Below are positions 1-9,238 of a stretch of 64,000 nucleotides of DNA, piece after piece (the first letter of the stretch is position 1; the number at the start of each line of letters is the position of its first letter). The stretch is from Kribbella pittospori (GTDB taxonomy: Bacteria > Actinomycetota > Actinomycetes > Propionibacteriales > Kribbellaceae), in NCBI RefSeq assembly GCF_004331465.1, contig NZ_SJKB01000007.1, positions 372,001 through 436,000 on the forward strand. Reading direction: 5' to 3'. The translations under genes were made by a program, and so were the position numbers. Below the pieces are notes generated by a model. The model had not been told where the DNA came from, ran no database searches, and saw nothing but the letters and a program-made list of their open reading frames with translations.

Positions 1-482
1 TGCAACGCGTTCTCGCCGTTGTTGACCGGGATCTGGTACGTCGTCCCGTCCAGCGTGAACCGGCCCTTCGCGATCCGGTTGCCGTACCGGCCGATGGTGG
101 CGCCGAAGTACGGGCTGAGCGCCGCGTAGTCGGGCAGGTTGTCGAAGCCCAGGCTGATGTTCTTGGTCCGGCCGCGCCGGTCCGGGGTCTCGACCCGCTG
201 GATGGTGGCACCCCAGGTCAGCATCGAGATCGTGACCCGGCCGTTGGTGAACGTGTAGACGTCCACCGCAACGCCCTCCGGGGTGGTGCCGAACGGGTCC
301 TTGCGGATCTCCAGCTTGCCGTGGTGTGCGCCCATGGCGGCCAACTTATCCGGCCTACCAGCGACCGAACCGGCCTGGGTGGTCGCCTCCGCGGTACTGC
401 TCAGGGCGCCCGCGGCGGCGGCACCCAGACCCAGGGCGCCGGCCGTACGCAGGACCTGGCGGCGGGGCAGGTGATCGGGCAT
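1..482 (-). CDS. Aldose 1-epimerase, Tat-exported (C-terminus cut by left edge)
   Basis: Galactose-mutarotase-like enzyme that interconverts the alpha and beta anomers of aldoses; here it is predicted to be exported. The start is the ATG at 482-480, preceded by a GAGGGGAA ribosome site. About 160 residues are visible. A twin-arginine signal opens the protein (RRQVLR at residues 7-12, then an Ala/Gly-rich stretch). The family's N-terminal segment follows, including TWGATIQRVETPDR and the very typical NRIAKGRFTLDG and NNGENALH. The catalytic His and Glu would lie beyond the window edge. It is divergent from the isochorismatase-like gene, with 215 bp between starts. The family call is firm; the sugar substrate cannot be read. 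Confidence 0.85.
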   Translation of the reverse strand, partial: MPDHLPRRQVLRTAGALGLGAAAAGALSSTAEATTQAGSVAGRPDKLAAMGAHHGKLEIRKDPFGTTPEGVAVDVYTFTNGRVTISMLTWGATIQRVETPDRRGRTKNISLGFDNLPDYAALSPYFGATIGRYGNRIAKGRFTLDGTTYQIPVNNGENAL

Positions 483-697
483 CGCATTCCCCTCACTGAG
501 TCGACGGTCGTCGGCGAGAGCGTTTCCACGCCGACCCGGGCACGATACGCACGGCTGTCCAGTGTTTGGAACAGTTCGTAACGGTTTGAATTCGTCCGAT
601 GACTGCACGAGTATCGAAAGGTCCGCCGACCGCTGACCGGATCGGTCCGGTCCCGGCCCCGATCGGGTCTTCTCCGGTACGCCGGGAGCACGCGAGC

Positions 698-1306
698 ATG
701 GATGCTATGAGCGCAACCGCACTGATCGTGATCGACGTCCAGGAATCCTTCCGGGTCCGGCCGAACTGGCAGGCCGTCAACAACCCCGACATCGCCGATC
801 GGGTCGGCCGCCTGGTCCGCGCGGCCCGGGACCAGGGCGACCTCGTCGTCTGGGTGCTGCACACCGAGCCCGGCACCGGCGGCGCGTTCGATCCGGCCAA
901 CGGCCACGTCCGGCTGATGGCAGGACTCGAGCCGATCGACGGCGAGCCGGTCCTCACCAAGACCTCGCACAACGCCTTCACCACAACGAATCTGCAGCAA
1001 CTCCTGACCCAGCACGGCGTCACCGAGTTGGTCATCGGCGGCATCCGGACCGAGCAGTGCTGCGAGACCACCACCCGGATCGCCTCGGACCTCGGGTACG
1101 CCGTCACGTTCGTCACCGAGGCCACGGCGACGACCCCGCTGCCGCACTGGACGATGCCGGCCGACGCGACCCTGGCCGAGATTCTGGCGGATCCGCGCAC
1201 GCTCAGTCCTGAGCTCGTCACCGAGCGGACCGAGTACGCGCTGGCGGGCCGGTTCGCCACCATTCGGACACTCGACGAACTGACCGGCGTACCCGTGTCA
1301 TCCTGA
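698..1306 (+). CDS. Isochorismatase-family cysteine hydrolase
   Basis: A 202-residue alpha/beta hydrolase of the cysteine-hydrolase (isochorismatase-like) superfamily. The catalytic triad is recognisable: Asp in LIVIDVQESF near the N-terminus, Lys in VLTKTSHNAF, and Cys in RTEQCCETTT. The ATG at 698 is chosen because GGGAG lies 9 nt upstream; an ATG at 707 is possible. The next gene, 8 nt downstream, is a GlxA-type regulator, so the two are probably cotranscribed. Family members hydrolyse nicotinamide, isochorismate, N-carbamoyl amides and others, and the substrate is not evident here. A role in menaquinone or siderophore metabolism is not supported by the neighbours. Confidence 0.85.
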   Translation: MDAMSATALIVIDVQESFRVRPNWQAVNNPDIADRVGRLVRAARDQGDLVVWVLHTEPGTGGAFDPANGHVRLMAGLEPIDGEPVLTKTSHNAFTTTNLQQLLTQHGVTELVIGGIRTEQCCETTTRIASDLGYAVTFVTEATATTPLPHWTMPADATLAEILADPRTLSPELVTERTEYALAGRFATIRTLDELTGVPVSS

Positions 1307-1313
1307 CCAGATC

Positions 1314-2243
1314 ATGAGTAGTACTCGGGTCGTCTTCCTGCTGGTGCCGAAGCTGCACCTGCTGGATCTGGCCGGGCCGGCGCAGGTCTTCTCGACCGCG
1401 AACGATCTCGGCTACGGCTACCAGCTGAGCTATGTGGCGGAGGTTGAGGAGATCGCCACCGCCCAGGGCGTGCCGGTGAAGGCGCAGCTGCACTGGCCGG
1501 AGCTCGGTCCGGACGACCTGATCGTCGTACCCGGTTGGCGGTCGCCGCGGTTGTCGCCGGTGCCGCCGATCGGGCCCGAGACCAAGCAGCGGTTGCGCAC
1601 TCATCACGCGGCCGGCGGATCGGTGGCCAGCGTGTGCTCCGGCGCCGATGCACTCGGCGCCGCCGGACTGCTCGACGGCCACCGGTACACCACGCACCAC
1701 GACCTGACCGAGGAACTGGCCGCGCGGTACCCGAAGGCGAGCATCGTGCGGGATGTCCTGTACGTCGTGGACGACCGCGTCATCACCTCCGCCGGGATCG
1801 CGAGCGGGATCGACCTGGCCCTGCACCTGGTCGCGGTCGAGCGCGGCGCCGAGGCGGCGGCACGGGTAGCGCGGGAGATGGTCGTGTACGCGCGGCGCAA
1901 CGGCGACGAACTGCAGGACAGCGTGATGCTGCGGCACCGCGGTCACCTGAGCGACCTCGCTCACCGGGTGCAGGACGTGATCGACGCGCGGTACGCCGAC
2001 CGCCTCCTGCTCGCCGAGCTCGCGCACGAGGTGGGCGTGAGCGAACGGACCCTGACCCGGATCTTCACCAATGCCACGGGTCTGACCCCGCTGCGCTACC
2101 AGCAACTCCTCCGCCTCGAGCGGGCCGAACACCTCATCGGCCACGGTGCCACCGTCGAGTCCGCCGCCCGCACCGTCGGCTTCGAGGACGCCCGGATGCT
2201 CCGCCGTCTCCGCGCCCGTACGGCGGAGCCGGTCGCGGGGTAG
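1314..2243 (+). CDS. GlxA-family transcriptional regulator (DJ-1/PfpI + AraC HTH)
   Basis: A 309-residue regulator. Residues about 5-175 form a DJ-1/PfpI-type amidotransferase-like domain that opens with VVFLLVPKLHLLDLAGPAQV and has SVCSGADALGAAGLL at the nucleophile elbow (Cys-Ser-Gly). Residues about 215-305 carry two helix-turn-helices of the AraC type (LLAELAHEVGVSERTLTRIF and ESAARTVGFEDARMLRRL). It starts 8 nt after the hydrolase and probably controls that gene or a linked catabolic function. The ligand is unknown. The domain architecture is unambiguous. Confidence 0.9.
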   Translation: MSSTRVVFLLVPKLHLLDLAGPAQVFSTANDLGYGYQLSYVAEVEEIATAQGVPVKAQLHWPELGPDDLIVVPGWRSPRLSPVPPIGPETKQRLRTHHAAGGSVASVCSGADALGAAGLLDGHRYTTHHDLTEELAARYPKASIVRDVLYVVDDRVITSAGIASGIDLALHLVAVERGAEAAARVAREMVVYARRNGDELQDSVMLRHRGHLSDLAHRVQDVIDARYADRLLLAELAHEVGVSERTLTRIFTNATGLTPLRYQQLLRLERAEHLIGHGATVESAARTVGFEDARMLRRLRARTAEPVAG

Positions 2244-2339
2244 ACCTAGGTCCACCCGGCCGGGGGACTCAGCGCTCCTGAGTTCCGCCCGCCGTCCCAC
2301 GAGGCTCGTTGTGTGCGAACAACGAGAGGTGGGGACAGC

Positions 2340-4484
2340 GTGAGCGCTGGTGGCGTGACCGTGCGGGTTGCACGGTGGAGTGCGATCCATCCATGGCGAG
2401 CGATCGGCCTCTGGCTGCTGCTCGTCGTCGTCGCGGTCGGGATGTCGGTGGTCATCCCGAAGCAGCAGATGCAGAGCAAGGACACCTGGGTCGGCCAGTC
2501 CGGCCAGGCAGCCGAGATGATCGAGCAAGCCGGGCTGGGCGACCGGCCCGCGGAGACCGTCCTCGTGACCGATCCCGACGGTCGGTTGGACAAGGCGGCC
2601 GCGACGACCGCGATGACCCAACTGCGGCAGAAGCTCACCACGCTGGACTCGGTCCAGGCGGTCGGTCAGCCGGTCTGGTCGGACAACGGCAATTCTGCCT
2701 TGCTGCCGATCGAATTGAAGGGAACGGCGGACGACGCGGCCGACGCGATCGAGAAGGTCGTCGCCACCACCGCCGAAGTGCAGCAGGCCAACCCGGACCT
2801 CAGCATCAACCAGGCCGGCACGGCCTCACTGGACGCGGGGATCTGGAAGCAGGTCGGTTCGGATCTCGCGAAGGCGGAGAAGCTCAGCCTGCCGATCACG
2901 TTCGTGCTGATGCTGCTGGCGTTCGGTGCGCTGATCGCGGCCGGGATCCCTGTCCTGCTGGCGTTCTCGGCGGTCGGCGCCGCGCTCGGCTTCTACGCGC
3001 CGCTGTCGTTCCTCTTCCCCGACGGCGGTTCGGTCGCCAACGTCGTCCTGCTGATCGGGATGGCCGTCGGCGTCGACTACTCACTCTTCTACCTCAAACG
3101 CGAACGCGAGGAACGCCGCAAGGGCCGCAGCACCCTCGACGCCGTCGAGATCGCCGCGGCGACGTCCGGTCACTCGGTGGTCGTCTCCGGCCTCGCCGTG
3201 ATCGTCTCGATGGCCGGCCTGTACGTCGCTCAGGACATGACGTTCTCTTCGATGGCAACGGCAACGATCGTGGTCGTCGCGGTGGCCGTCCTCGGTTCCT
3301 TGACCGTGCTGCCCGCACTACTCGCGAAGCTCGGGCATCGGGTCGACCGTCCGCGCGTTCCGCTGCTCTGGCGGCTCAACCGGCGCATCGGTCCCGGCGG
3401 GATCAGCCGCCGCATCCTGGCTCCGGTACTGAGCCATCCGCGGGCCGCGCTGTCCGTCTCGATCCTGGCCGTGGCGGCTCTCGCCGTCCCGGCACTGGGG
3501 ATGAAGACCGAGCCGTCCGACCTGAACACGCTGCCGCAGAGCATCCCCGAGGTGCGCACGTTCAAGGCCCTGCAGGAGAACTTCCCGTCCCAGGGCGGTC
3601 TCTCGTACGACGTGGTGGCGCGTGGCGAAGATGCCGTCGGGGCGTTGACCGGGCTGCAGGAATCCGCAGTACAGAGCGGCAAGTTCGTCGTACCGCAAGG
3701 AGCGGCGATCCGGCAGGCGGACGGCACCGCGGTGCTCACGTTGGTGTCGGTGTTGCCGGAGAGCAGTGCGAACGCCGAGACTGCGTTGAACCAGTTGCGG
3801 TCGGACTTCGTACCTACCTCGCTCGGGTCTGTGCCGACCTGGGCGGTCGGTGGGGAGCAGGCGGAGTCGGTTGACTACGGCAACAATCAGCGGGACAAGC
3901 TGCCGTGGGTGATCGCGTTCGTGCTGGCGCTGACGCTGGTGATGATGGCGGTGACCTTCCGGAGCGTGGCGATCGCGTTGCTGACCACGGTGCTCAACCT
4001 CGCGTCGGTGGCGGCCTGCTTCGGAGTGCTGTCGCTGGTGTTCCAGCACAGCTGGGCCGAAGGGCTGCTCGGGTTCACGTCCTCAGGCTTCGTGGTGTCG
4101 TGGATCCCGCTGTTCCTGTTCGTGATCCTGGTCGGGCTGTCGATGGATTACCACGTGTTCGTCCTCGGCCGGATCCGCGAAGGAGTGGCCGAAGGGCTGA
4201 CGCCTCGCGAGGCGGTCCGGAAGGGCATCACCGAATCGGCCGGTGTGGTGACCAGCGCGGCCGCGGTAATGGTGTCGGTGTTCGCGGTCTTCGCCACCCT
4301 CGGCATGCTCGAGATGAAGCAGATGGGCATCGGCCTGGCCGTCGCCGTTCTCATCGACGCGACCCTGGTCCGGATCGTCATGCTTCCCTCCATCCTCGTC
4401 CTGCTGGGCCGCAAGGCCTGGTGGCCGAACCGCCTGCACCGGCAGGAGCCGGCGCAGCCGGAGCGCGAGCTGGTGACGGTCTAG
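2340..4484 (+). CDS. MMPL-family RND transporter
   Basis: A 714-residue inner-membrane exporter of the MMPL branch of the RND superfamily, driven by the proton gradient. It has two repeats, each with one TM helix, a periplasmic domain and a block of five more helices. The intramembrane acidic residues of the proton relay are visible: GMAVGVDYSLF (Asp246) in the first half and LVGLSMDYHVFVLGR (Asp603) in the second. The GTG at 2340 is preferred over the in-frame GTG at 2313 because GAGAGGTGGGGA ends about 5 nt upstream. The gene stands alone between a regulator and a secreted protein. MMPL proteins export lipids, siderophores or drugs, and nothing here fixes the substrate. Confidence 0.88.
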   Translation: MSAGGVTVRVARWSAIHPWRAIGLWLLLVVVAVGMSVVIPKQQMQSKDTWVGQSGQAAEMIEQAGLGDRPAETVLVTDPDGRLDKAAATTAMTQLRQKLTTLDSVQAVGQPVWSDNGNSALLPIELKGTADDAADAIEKVVATTAEVQQANPDLSINQAGTASLDAGIWKQVGSDLAKAEKLSLPITFVLMLLAFGALIAAGIPVLLAFSAVGAALGFYAPLSFLFPDGGSVANVVLLIGMAVGVDYSLFYLKREREERRKGRSTLDAVEIAAATSGHSVVVSGLAVIVSMAGLYVAQDMTFSSMATATIVVVAVAVLGSLTVLPALLAKLGHRVDRPRVPLLWRLNRRIGPGGISRRILAPVLSHPRAALSVSILAVAALAVPALGMKTEPSDLNTLPQSIPEVRTFKALQENFPSQGGLSYDVVARGEDAVGALTGLQESAVQSGKFVVPQGAAIRQADGTAVLTLVSVLPESSANAETALNQLRSDFVPTSLGSVPTWAVGGEQAESVDYGNNQRDKLPWVIAFVLALTLVMMAVTFRSVAIALLTTVLNLASVAACFGVLSLVFQHSWAEGLLGFTSSGFVVSWIPLFLFVILVGLSMDYHVFVLGRIREGVAEGLTPREAVRKGITESAGVVTSAAAVMVSVFAVFATLGMLEMKQMGIGLAVAVLIDATLVRIVMLPSILVLLGRKAWWPNRLHRQEPAQPERELVTV

Positions 4485-4553
4485 TCCTGTTCGAACTTTC
4501 CCCGCGACCGCGTCGTCTACTCAGGCGGACCAACCAGCAAGGGGGAATGCGAC

Positions 4554-5210
4554 ATGAAGACTGGGAAGACGATGCGGACGGCAGTGGCCGCCGGAGTCGC
4601 GGCTCTGGTAGCCGCCGGAGGAATCGCAGCCGTGGGTCTGGGGACCGCGGCTGCGTCCACGGCTCAAGCGGCGGCACTGAATCGGACGCAACTGCTGACG
4701 ATCCAGCAGGTGGCCGCAGCCGATCCGGGTGGCGAATGGATCAAGCAGGTCGACCGCGGCATCCTGCCGAAGACGTACTGCGGACCGGCGTCGACCGAGG
4801 GGAAGCGGGTCTCGGAGCGGATGGCCCGGGGCTTCACCGACGACATGGCCAAGTACGGCGCGCAGTACGTGAGCCGGTATCCCGACGTGGCGACCGCGAA
4901 GGCGGCGTACGCCTCGATCAAGGCGACGTTGAAGAGTTGCCCGGCGGGCAAGCCGGCGCCCACGCACACGCGCCGGCTCACCGACAACCGCGTGGTCACG
5001 GGGGCCTCCGGCGACGGGACCGTGGTGATCCGCTGGTACGACTACCCGCTGCCGAGCGATCCGGGCAGCGAGGACGGCGCGTTCCCTTATGCGGTCACGC
5101 TGAAGGGACGCACCGTCTCGGTCCTCGCGTTCAGCTCGATGGGTCAGGGCATGTCGCGGACGAACGTCGACAAGGTCGCCCGTCTGGCCGCGGCGAAGAT
5201 CATCCGCTGA
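4554..5210 (+). CDS. Small exported protein of unknown function
   Basis: A 218-residue protein not recognised as a named family. Residues 1-39 form a classical Sec signal peptide: Lys-rich start, long Ala/Val/Gly core, and a likely AQA/A cleavage site. The mature part has exactly two cysteines, Cys76 (KTYCGPAS) and Cys129 (LKSCPAGK), which could form one disulfide outside the cell. The start follows an AAGGGGGAA ribosome site. The last 11 nt overlap the end of the convergent GH3 gene. The size and layout resemble actinobacterial extracytoplasmic sensor-like or lipoprotein-like domains, but this is only a visual impression. Confidence 0.7.
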   Translation: MKTGKTMRTAVAAGVAALVAAGGIAAVGLGTAAASTAQAAALNRTQLLTIQQVAAADPGGEWIKQVDRGILPKTYCGPASTEGKRVSERMARGFTDDMAKYGAQYVSRYPDVATAKAAYASIKATLKSCPAGKPAPTHTRRLTDNRVVTGASGDGTVVIRWYDYPLPSDPGSEDGAFPYAVTLKGRTVSVLAFSSMGQGMSRTNVDKVARLAAAKIIR

Positions 5211-8200
5211 GCCTCGACGCCGCCGTCAGTTTGCTGACGGCGGCACTCAGCTGTCCGGTCAGGAGCAGGTGCTCGGCGTCCGACGTGAGTTTGGACGCCG
5301 GCTCTGTGACGTTCTGACCGATGTGGTTCTGCGCGATCCAGCGGGCGGCGCCTACTACCGCATCGCCTTCGGTAAAGGCGTCCGCCTTGGTGCGCTCGAG
5401 GTACCGGGCGGACTGGGTCAGAGCGGCGAGAGCAGTAGTTGCCTGAGGCCCTGACCAGTCCTTCGCCTGGAGTGCGACAGAGGCAGCGACCGCAGCGGCC
5501 AGCGCGTACGGATCATGCTTCTGCAGAAGGGTGTTCCGGGCGTCCGTCAGCTTCTGCCGAGCCGTGGCCTGGGTGGTCAGACCCCAACCATAGGGGTACT
5601 GCGGATCGTAGGAGGCGTCACCGACATTCAGTGGCTCCTGCGCCTCCGTACGCGGCCAGCTGACCGGAAGCCGACCGGTGAACGGCCGCTTGCCGAACAG
5701 GACATCCGCGACCCCGGCGCCCTCAGTGCCCGGCAACCACGACGCGACCACGGCGTTCATCTTGCCGAGCTGGTCGGCGATCGCCTGAGGCCGGCCGGAC
5801 ACGATCAGCACGACACACTTCATCGCGCCGCAGACCTTGTCCACCGCGGCCTTGTCGGCGTCCGACAGCAGTAGGTCGTGACCGTTGCCGACGTCACCGA
5901 TCCCCTCGGCGTACGGGCGTTCGCCGACGACGACCACGCCGACGTCGTGACCCTCCAGTGGAGCGGAGGCGCCCGCGCTGAACGTTGCCGTCGGCACCAC
6001 CTGCTTGATCCCGTCCAGGATCGTCGTACCGGTGGTCGTCGGACCGGAGCCGCCCTGCCAGGTGATGCTCCAGCCGCCCATCTGGTTGCCCAGGTCGTTC
6101 GCGTTGCTGCCGGCCACGTAGACCTTCGACGTGGATGCCAGCGGCAACAGGTTGCCGTCGTTCTTGAGCAGCACCTGGGACTTCGCCGCCGCTTCCCGGC
6201 CGACCGCACGGTGTGCGGCCGATCCGATGTCGGCGAGGTGCGTGGTGTCGGCGTACGGGTGCTCGAACAGGCCGAGCTTGAACTTCTCGGTCAGGATCCG
6301 CCGGACCGCGTCGTCGACCCGGGCCATCGGCACCCGGCCGGCGGCGATCTCGTCGGTCAGGCCCTGGGTGAAGCCCTGGTAGTTCGTCGGCACCATGATC
6401 ATGTCGAGCCCGGCGTTGATCGACGTACGGATGTCGCTCGCGTAGTCGCCGGGCAGTTGGTCGATCGCCTGCCAGTCGCTGATCACGAACCCGTCGAAGC
6501 CCATCCGCTGCTTGAGTACGCCGTTGATCAGCTCGCCGTCACCGTGCATCTTGACCGGCGCCCCACCGTCGATGGCGACACTCGAGTACGACGGCATCAC
6601 GGTCCCGACCCCGAGATCGACCGCGGTCCCGAACGGCGCCAGGTGCAGCGTCTCCAACTGCTGACGAGTGACCTCGGTGATGCCCTGGTCGATCGTGTAG
6701 TTACCGGTCGTCGAGGACCCGTACGTCGTACCGCCGTCGCCGACGAAGTGCTTCGCGGTGGCCAGCACGCGGGTGTTCTGTGCGAGTTGGCTGCCGTCCG
6801 CCTTGCCCTGCATGCCGGTGATCACGGTCGCCATCGACTGCACCAGCGCTGGGTCCTCGCCATACCCCTCATACGCCCGACCCCAGCGGTCGTCGCGGAC
6901 CACGCAGACGCACGGCGAGAAGTCCCACGGGATGCCCGTCGCGCGTACCTCGGTCGCGGTCACCTCACCGGTACGGCGGGCCAGGTCCGGATCGCGGGTC
7001 GCGCCGATGCCGATGTTGTGCGGCAGGATCGTCGCGCCGACCACGTTGTTGTGGCCGTGCACCGCGTCGACGCCGTAGATCAGCGGGATCTGCAGCCGGG
7101 TGGCCTGGGCGTTGAGCTGGAAGTTGTCGATCATCGCCGCCCACGCGGCCGGGGTGTTCGGCGTCGGCACCGAGCCGCCGCCGGACAGCAACGAACCGAG
7201 CGCGTACGACGCGATGTCGGTGCGCGACCGGAGTGCGTTGCGCTCGGCCTGGGTCATCTGGCCGACCTTCTCGGCCGTCGTCATCCGGGCGAGCAGGTCG
7301 GCGACCCGCTTCTTCACCGGGAGCTTGCTGTTGAGGTACGGCAGGTCGTGGGCGTTGATCACGACGACCGGCTGGGTCGTCGGTGCCTTCGCGCCAGTGA
7401 CGGTGAGCTCGAGCGGAATCGTCTCGGCGGCCTCCGCGGAGTGGTCCTTGCGAGTCGTCACGGCCACGGTCTGCGCGGTGCCGGAGGCCGTACCGGCCGG
7501 GAAGGTGATCGTGCCGGTGACCGGGTTGTAGTCGTCGGCGCCGGCGGACCCGGTGCCGGTGCGGTACTCGACGGTGACCGGCTCTTCGAGCGGGGTGCTG
7601 CCGGTGGTCGCGACGGAGATCTTGACCTGCGCGGTGCCGCCTTCCTTGACCGGGTAGACACCGGCGTCGGTGACGACACTCGCCTTCAGAGCGGGGTCGG
7701 CCTTGCCGTAGATCTCGACCTGGTCGATCGCGAACTCACCCGGTGAGCCGACCGGCATGGTGATCGCGTAGCCCCACATCTGGGTCAGGTTGAGCACCTG
7801 GTCGATGCCGCCGACCGGCTGGTAGTCGGCGCGGTAGACCAGATCGCTGAACGGGATCTCGACCAGGTGCCAGCCCTGCCAGTCGTCGGTGAAGCTGGTG
7901 TTCCACAGCTCGGAGGCCTCCGCGTTGGCGCCGCCGTCCTTGATCTCGAAGAAGATCCGCTTGCCGGAGCCGGGCGGCAGCGGTGCGGTGTTCTGGCCGT
8001 ACCACCAGAACCGGATGCCCTTGTGCGCGGACCAGTCGCCTGGGTTCTGGTCGAACGTCACGTCGTGGCTGAATCCGCCGTACCCGCTGATGTTGTAGGT
8101 GCCGTGCAGCACCTTCTCGCCGGACGGCGCGTCGGCGCGCGCCTGCAGTTCCATCGTCGGCGGGTCGTCGGCGTCGCTGCCCCAGCCGAAGATCCCCGGG

Positions 8201-8346
8201 TTCGGCGGCGACGCGAACGGCTCGGCGCCCTCGAAGGCGGCCAGCACGATCGGCGCCGGGTCGTCGGCGCCCACCGCCGGCAGCGGGAGTAACCCGGTGA
8301 TCAGGGCCGCTGCCGCGACCAGTGCTGTCTGACGGAAACCACGCAT
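5200..8346 (-). CDS. Secreted multi-domain GH3 beta-glucosidase
   Basis: A 1,048-residue exported glycoside hydrolase family 3 enzyme, probably an exo-acting beta-glucosidase. Order: signal peptide (1 to about 27, ending AVGA); a CBM11-like beta-sandwich (about 30-230); a Calx-beta-like repeat (about 235-345, VKEGGTAQVKISV...TVEYRTGTGSAGADDY); GH3 N-terminal barrel (about 350-700) with KHFVGDGG and nucleophile Asp624 in VISDWQAID; GH3 C-terminal domain (about 715-940); and an alpha-helical FIVAR-like tail of about 100 residues. The ATG at 8346 is chosen over a position 30 nt upstream because GGGGAG precedes it and the signal peptide then starts cleanly. The beta-1,4 or beta-1,3 preference cannot be read. 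The tail overlaps the convergent gene by 11 nt. Confidence 0.88.
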   Translation of the reverse strand: MRGFRQTALVAAAALITGLLPLPAVGADDPAPIVLAAFEGAEPFASPPNPGIFGWGSDADDPPTMELQARADAPSGEKVLHGTYNISGYGGFSHDVTFDQNPGDWSAHKGIRFWWYGQNTAPLPPGSGKRIFFEIKDGGANAEASELWNTSFTDDWQGWHLVEIPFSDLVYRADYQPVGGIDQVLNLTQMWGYAITMPVGSPGEFAIDQVEIYGKADPALKASVVTDAGVYPVKEGGTAQVKISVATTGSTPLEEPVTVEYRTGTGSAGADDYNPVTGTITFPAGTASGTAQTVAVTTRKDHSAEAAETIPLELTVTGAKAPTTQPVVVINAHDLPYLNSKLPVKKRVADLLARMTTAEKVGQMTQAERNALRSRTDIASYALGSLLSGGGSVPTPNTPAAWAAMIDNFQLNAQATRLQIPLIYGVDAVHGHNNVVGATILPHNIGIGATRDPDLARRTGEVTATEVRATGIPWDFSPCVCVVRDDRWGRAYEGYGEDPALVQSMATVITGMQGKADGSQLAQNTRVLATAKHFVGDGGTTYGSSTTGNYTIDQGITEVTRQQLETLHLAPFGTAVDLGVGTVMPSYSSVAIDGGAPVKMHGDGELINGVLKQRMGFDGFVISDWQAIDQLPGDYASDIRTSINAGLDMIMVPTNYQGFTQGLTDEIAAGRVPMARVDDAVRRILTEKFKLGLFEHPYADTTHLADIGSAAHRAVGREAAAKSQVLLKNDGNLLPLASTSKVYVAGSNANDLGNQMGGWSITWQGGSGPTTTGTTILDGIKQVVPTATFSAGASAPLEGHDVGVVVVGERPYAEGIGDVGNGHDLLLSDADKAAVDKVCGAMKCVVLIVSGRPQAIADQLGKMNAVVASWLPGTEGAGVADVLFGKRPFTGRLPVSWPRTEAQEPLNVGDASYDPQYPYGWGLTTQATARQKLTDARNTLLQKHDPYALAAAVAASVALQAKDWSGPQATTALAALTQSARYLERTKADAFTEGDAVVGAARWIAQNHIGQNVTEPASKLTSDAEHLLLTGQLSAAVSKLTAASRLSG

Positions 8347-8418
8347 GGCCGACTCCCCACTCCGCGCGAGCCTCACACCCGCGTTCGGCCCCGACTCTCA
8401 ACCAGCCCAACCACCCGG

Positions 8419-9129
8419 TCAAGACCTCACCGGTTCCGGAACTAGTGTCCCGTGAGCGGTGTGGCTTGGCGCTCTCACGATCGGCCGCATATGCGTGCGA
8501 TCCCCACCCTGAAGGCAGAAATGAACGAGCTCGGGTGCCTCGACCTCGACCTCGCCGATGGGGGTGGTCCGGCGTTCGGACACCCAGTCGATCAACTTCA
8601 AAGGTTCAGGGATGTCGGAGGTGAAGTGGAGCAGGTTGAGGTACCAGATGTCGCGGCGTCCGTGTGGGCGTTCGAACCAGTCGTCGGGTCCGAGCTCGGT
8701 GGCGAACCGGTCCAGGAAGGCGTCTGCTGCTCCGTCGAGGGGGATGGCGGACGCCATCACCGACCCCGGGGTCAGGGTGAGACCGGTGACGCGGAAGCGA
8801 GTCGGGCCGGCGGTGGCCCGCCGCAGCGCGGACAGATAGCGCTCGATCGCGGGGTCGTCCGGGGCGATGGTGGCGCGGTAGCCCTCGAGAGCGCGGACGG
8901 TGAGGTGGGCCGATCCCAGTTGACCGGTCTGCCAGTGCCCCGGACCGGCCAGCTCGGCCGCCTCGGCGGTGACGGCGTCCAGGTGTTGCGCGAGGTCACT
9001 GTCCGTCGGGGGACGCAGCACGACGCTCACTGGCCAGCGGCCGCCCTCGCGGGGAGGTTCGTCGCGCTGATGGGCTCCGCGGGCGATCAGGGGTACGGCG
9101 GTGGCGAACAGGTCGTCGAACGTGGTCAC
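8419..9129 (-). CDS. 2H-phosphoesterase-like protein (RNA ligase / CPDase fold)
   Basis: A 236-residue protein with the two H-x-T motifs that define the 2H phosphoesterase fold: His75-Leu-Thr77 in GSAHLTVRA and His168-Phe-Thr170 in YLNLLHFTSD. The spacing of about 93 residues fits two structurally related lobes. Families with this fold include 2'-5' RNA ligases, cyclic phosphodiesterases and tRNA-splicing enzymes, so a cyclic-phosphate RNA or nucleotide substrate is plausible. The start is a GTG at 9129 with no strong ribosome site. The stop lies 72 bp before the start of the GH3 gene in the same direction. The assignment rests on motifs alone. Confidence 0.6.
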   Translation of the reverse strand: MTTFDDLFATAVPLIARGAHQRDEPPREGGRWPVSVVLRPPTDSDLAQHLDAVTAEAAELAGPGHWQTGQLGSAHLTVRALEGYRATIAPDDPAIERYLSALRRATAGPTRFRVTGLTLTPGSVMASAIPLDGAADAFLDRFATELGPDDWFERPHGRRDIWYLNLLHFTSDIPEPLKLIDWVSERRTTPIGEVEVEAPELVHFCLQGGDRTHMRPIVRAPSHTAHGTLVPEPVRS

Positions 9130-9238
9130 GGGCGGTACGACGCCGGACGGGATTCAGAAGTTGTAGTGGTCTGATTGAGAACGAATTCAGTAGCCAGAGT
9201 GATGGACCCTGACCGGCGTGGCCGGAAAGGATGAGGGC

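Noticed and set aside
698..1306. Isochorismatase as part of a siderophore or menaquinone pathway
   Set aside because: It lies 32 kb from the men genes, sits with a GlxA regulator, and no carrier-protein domain or NRPS gene is near; the family has many other substrates.
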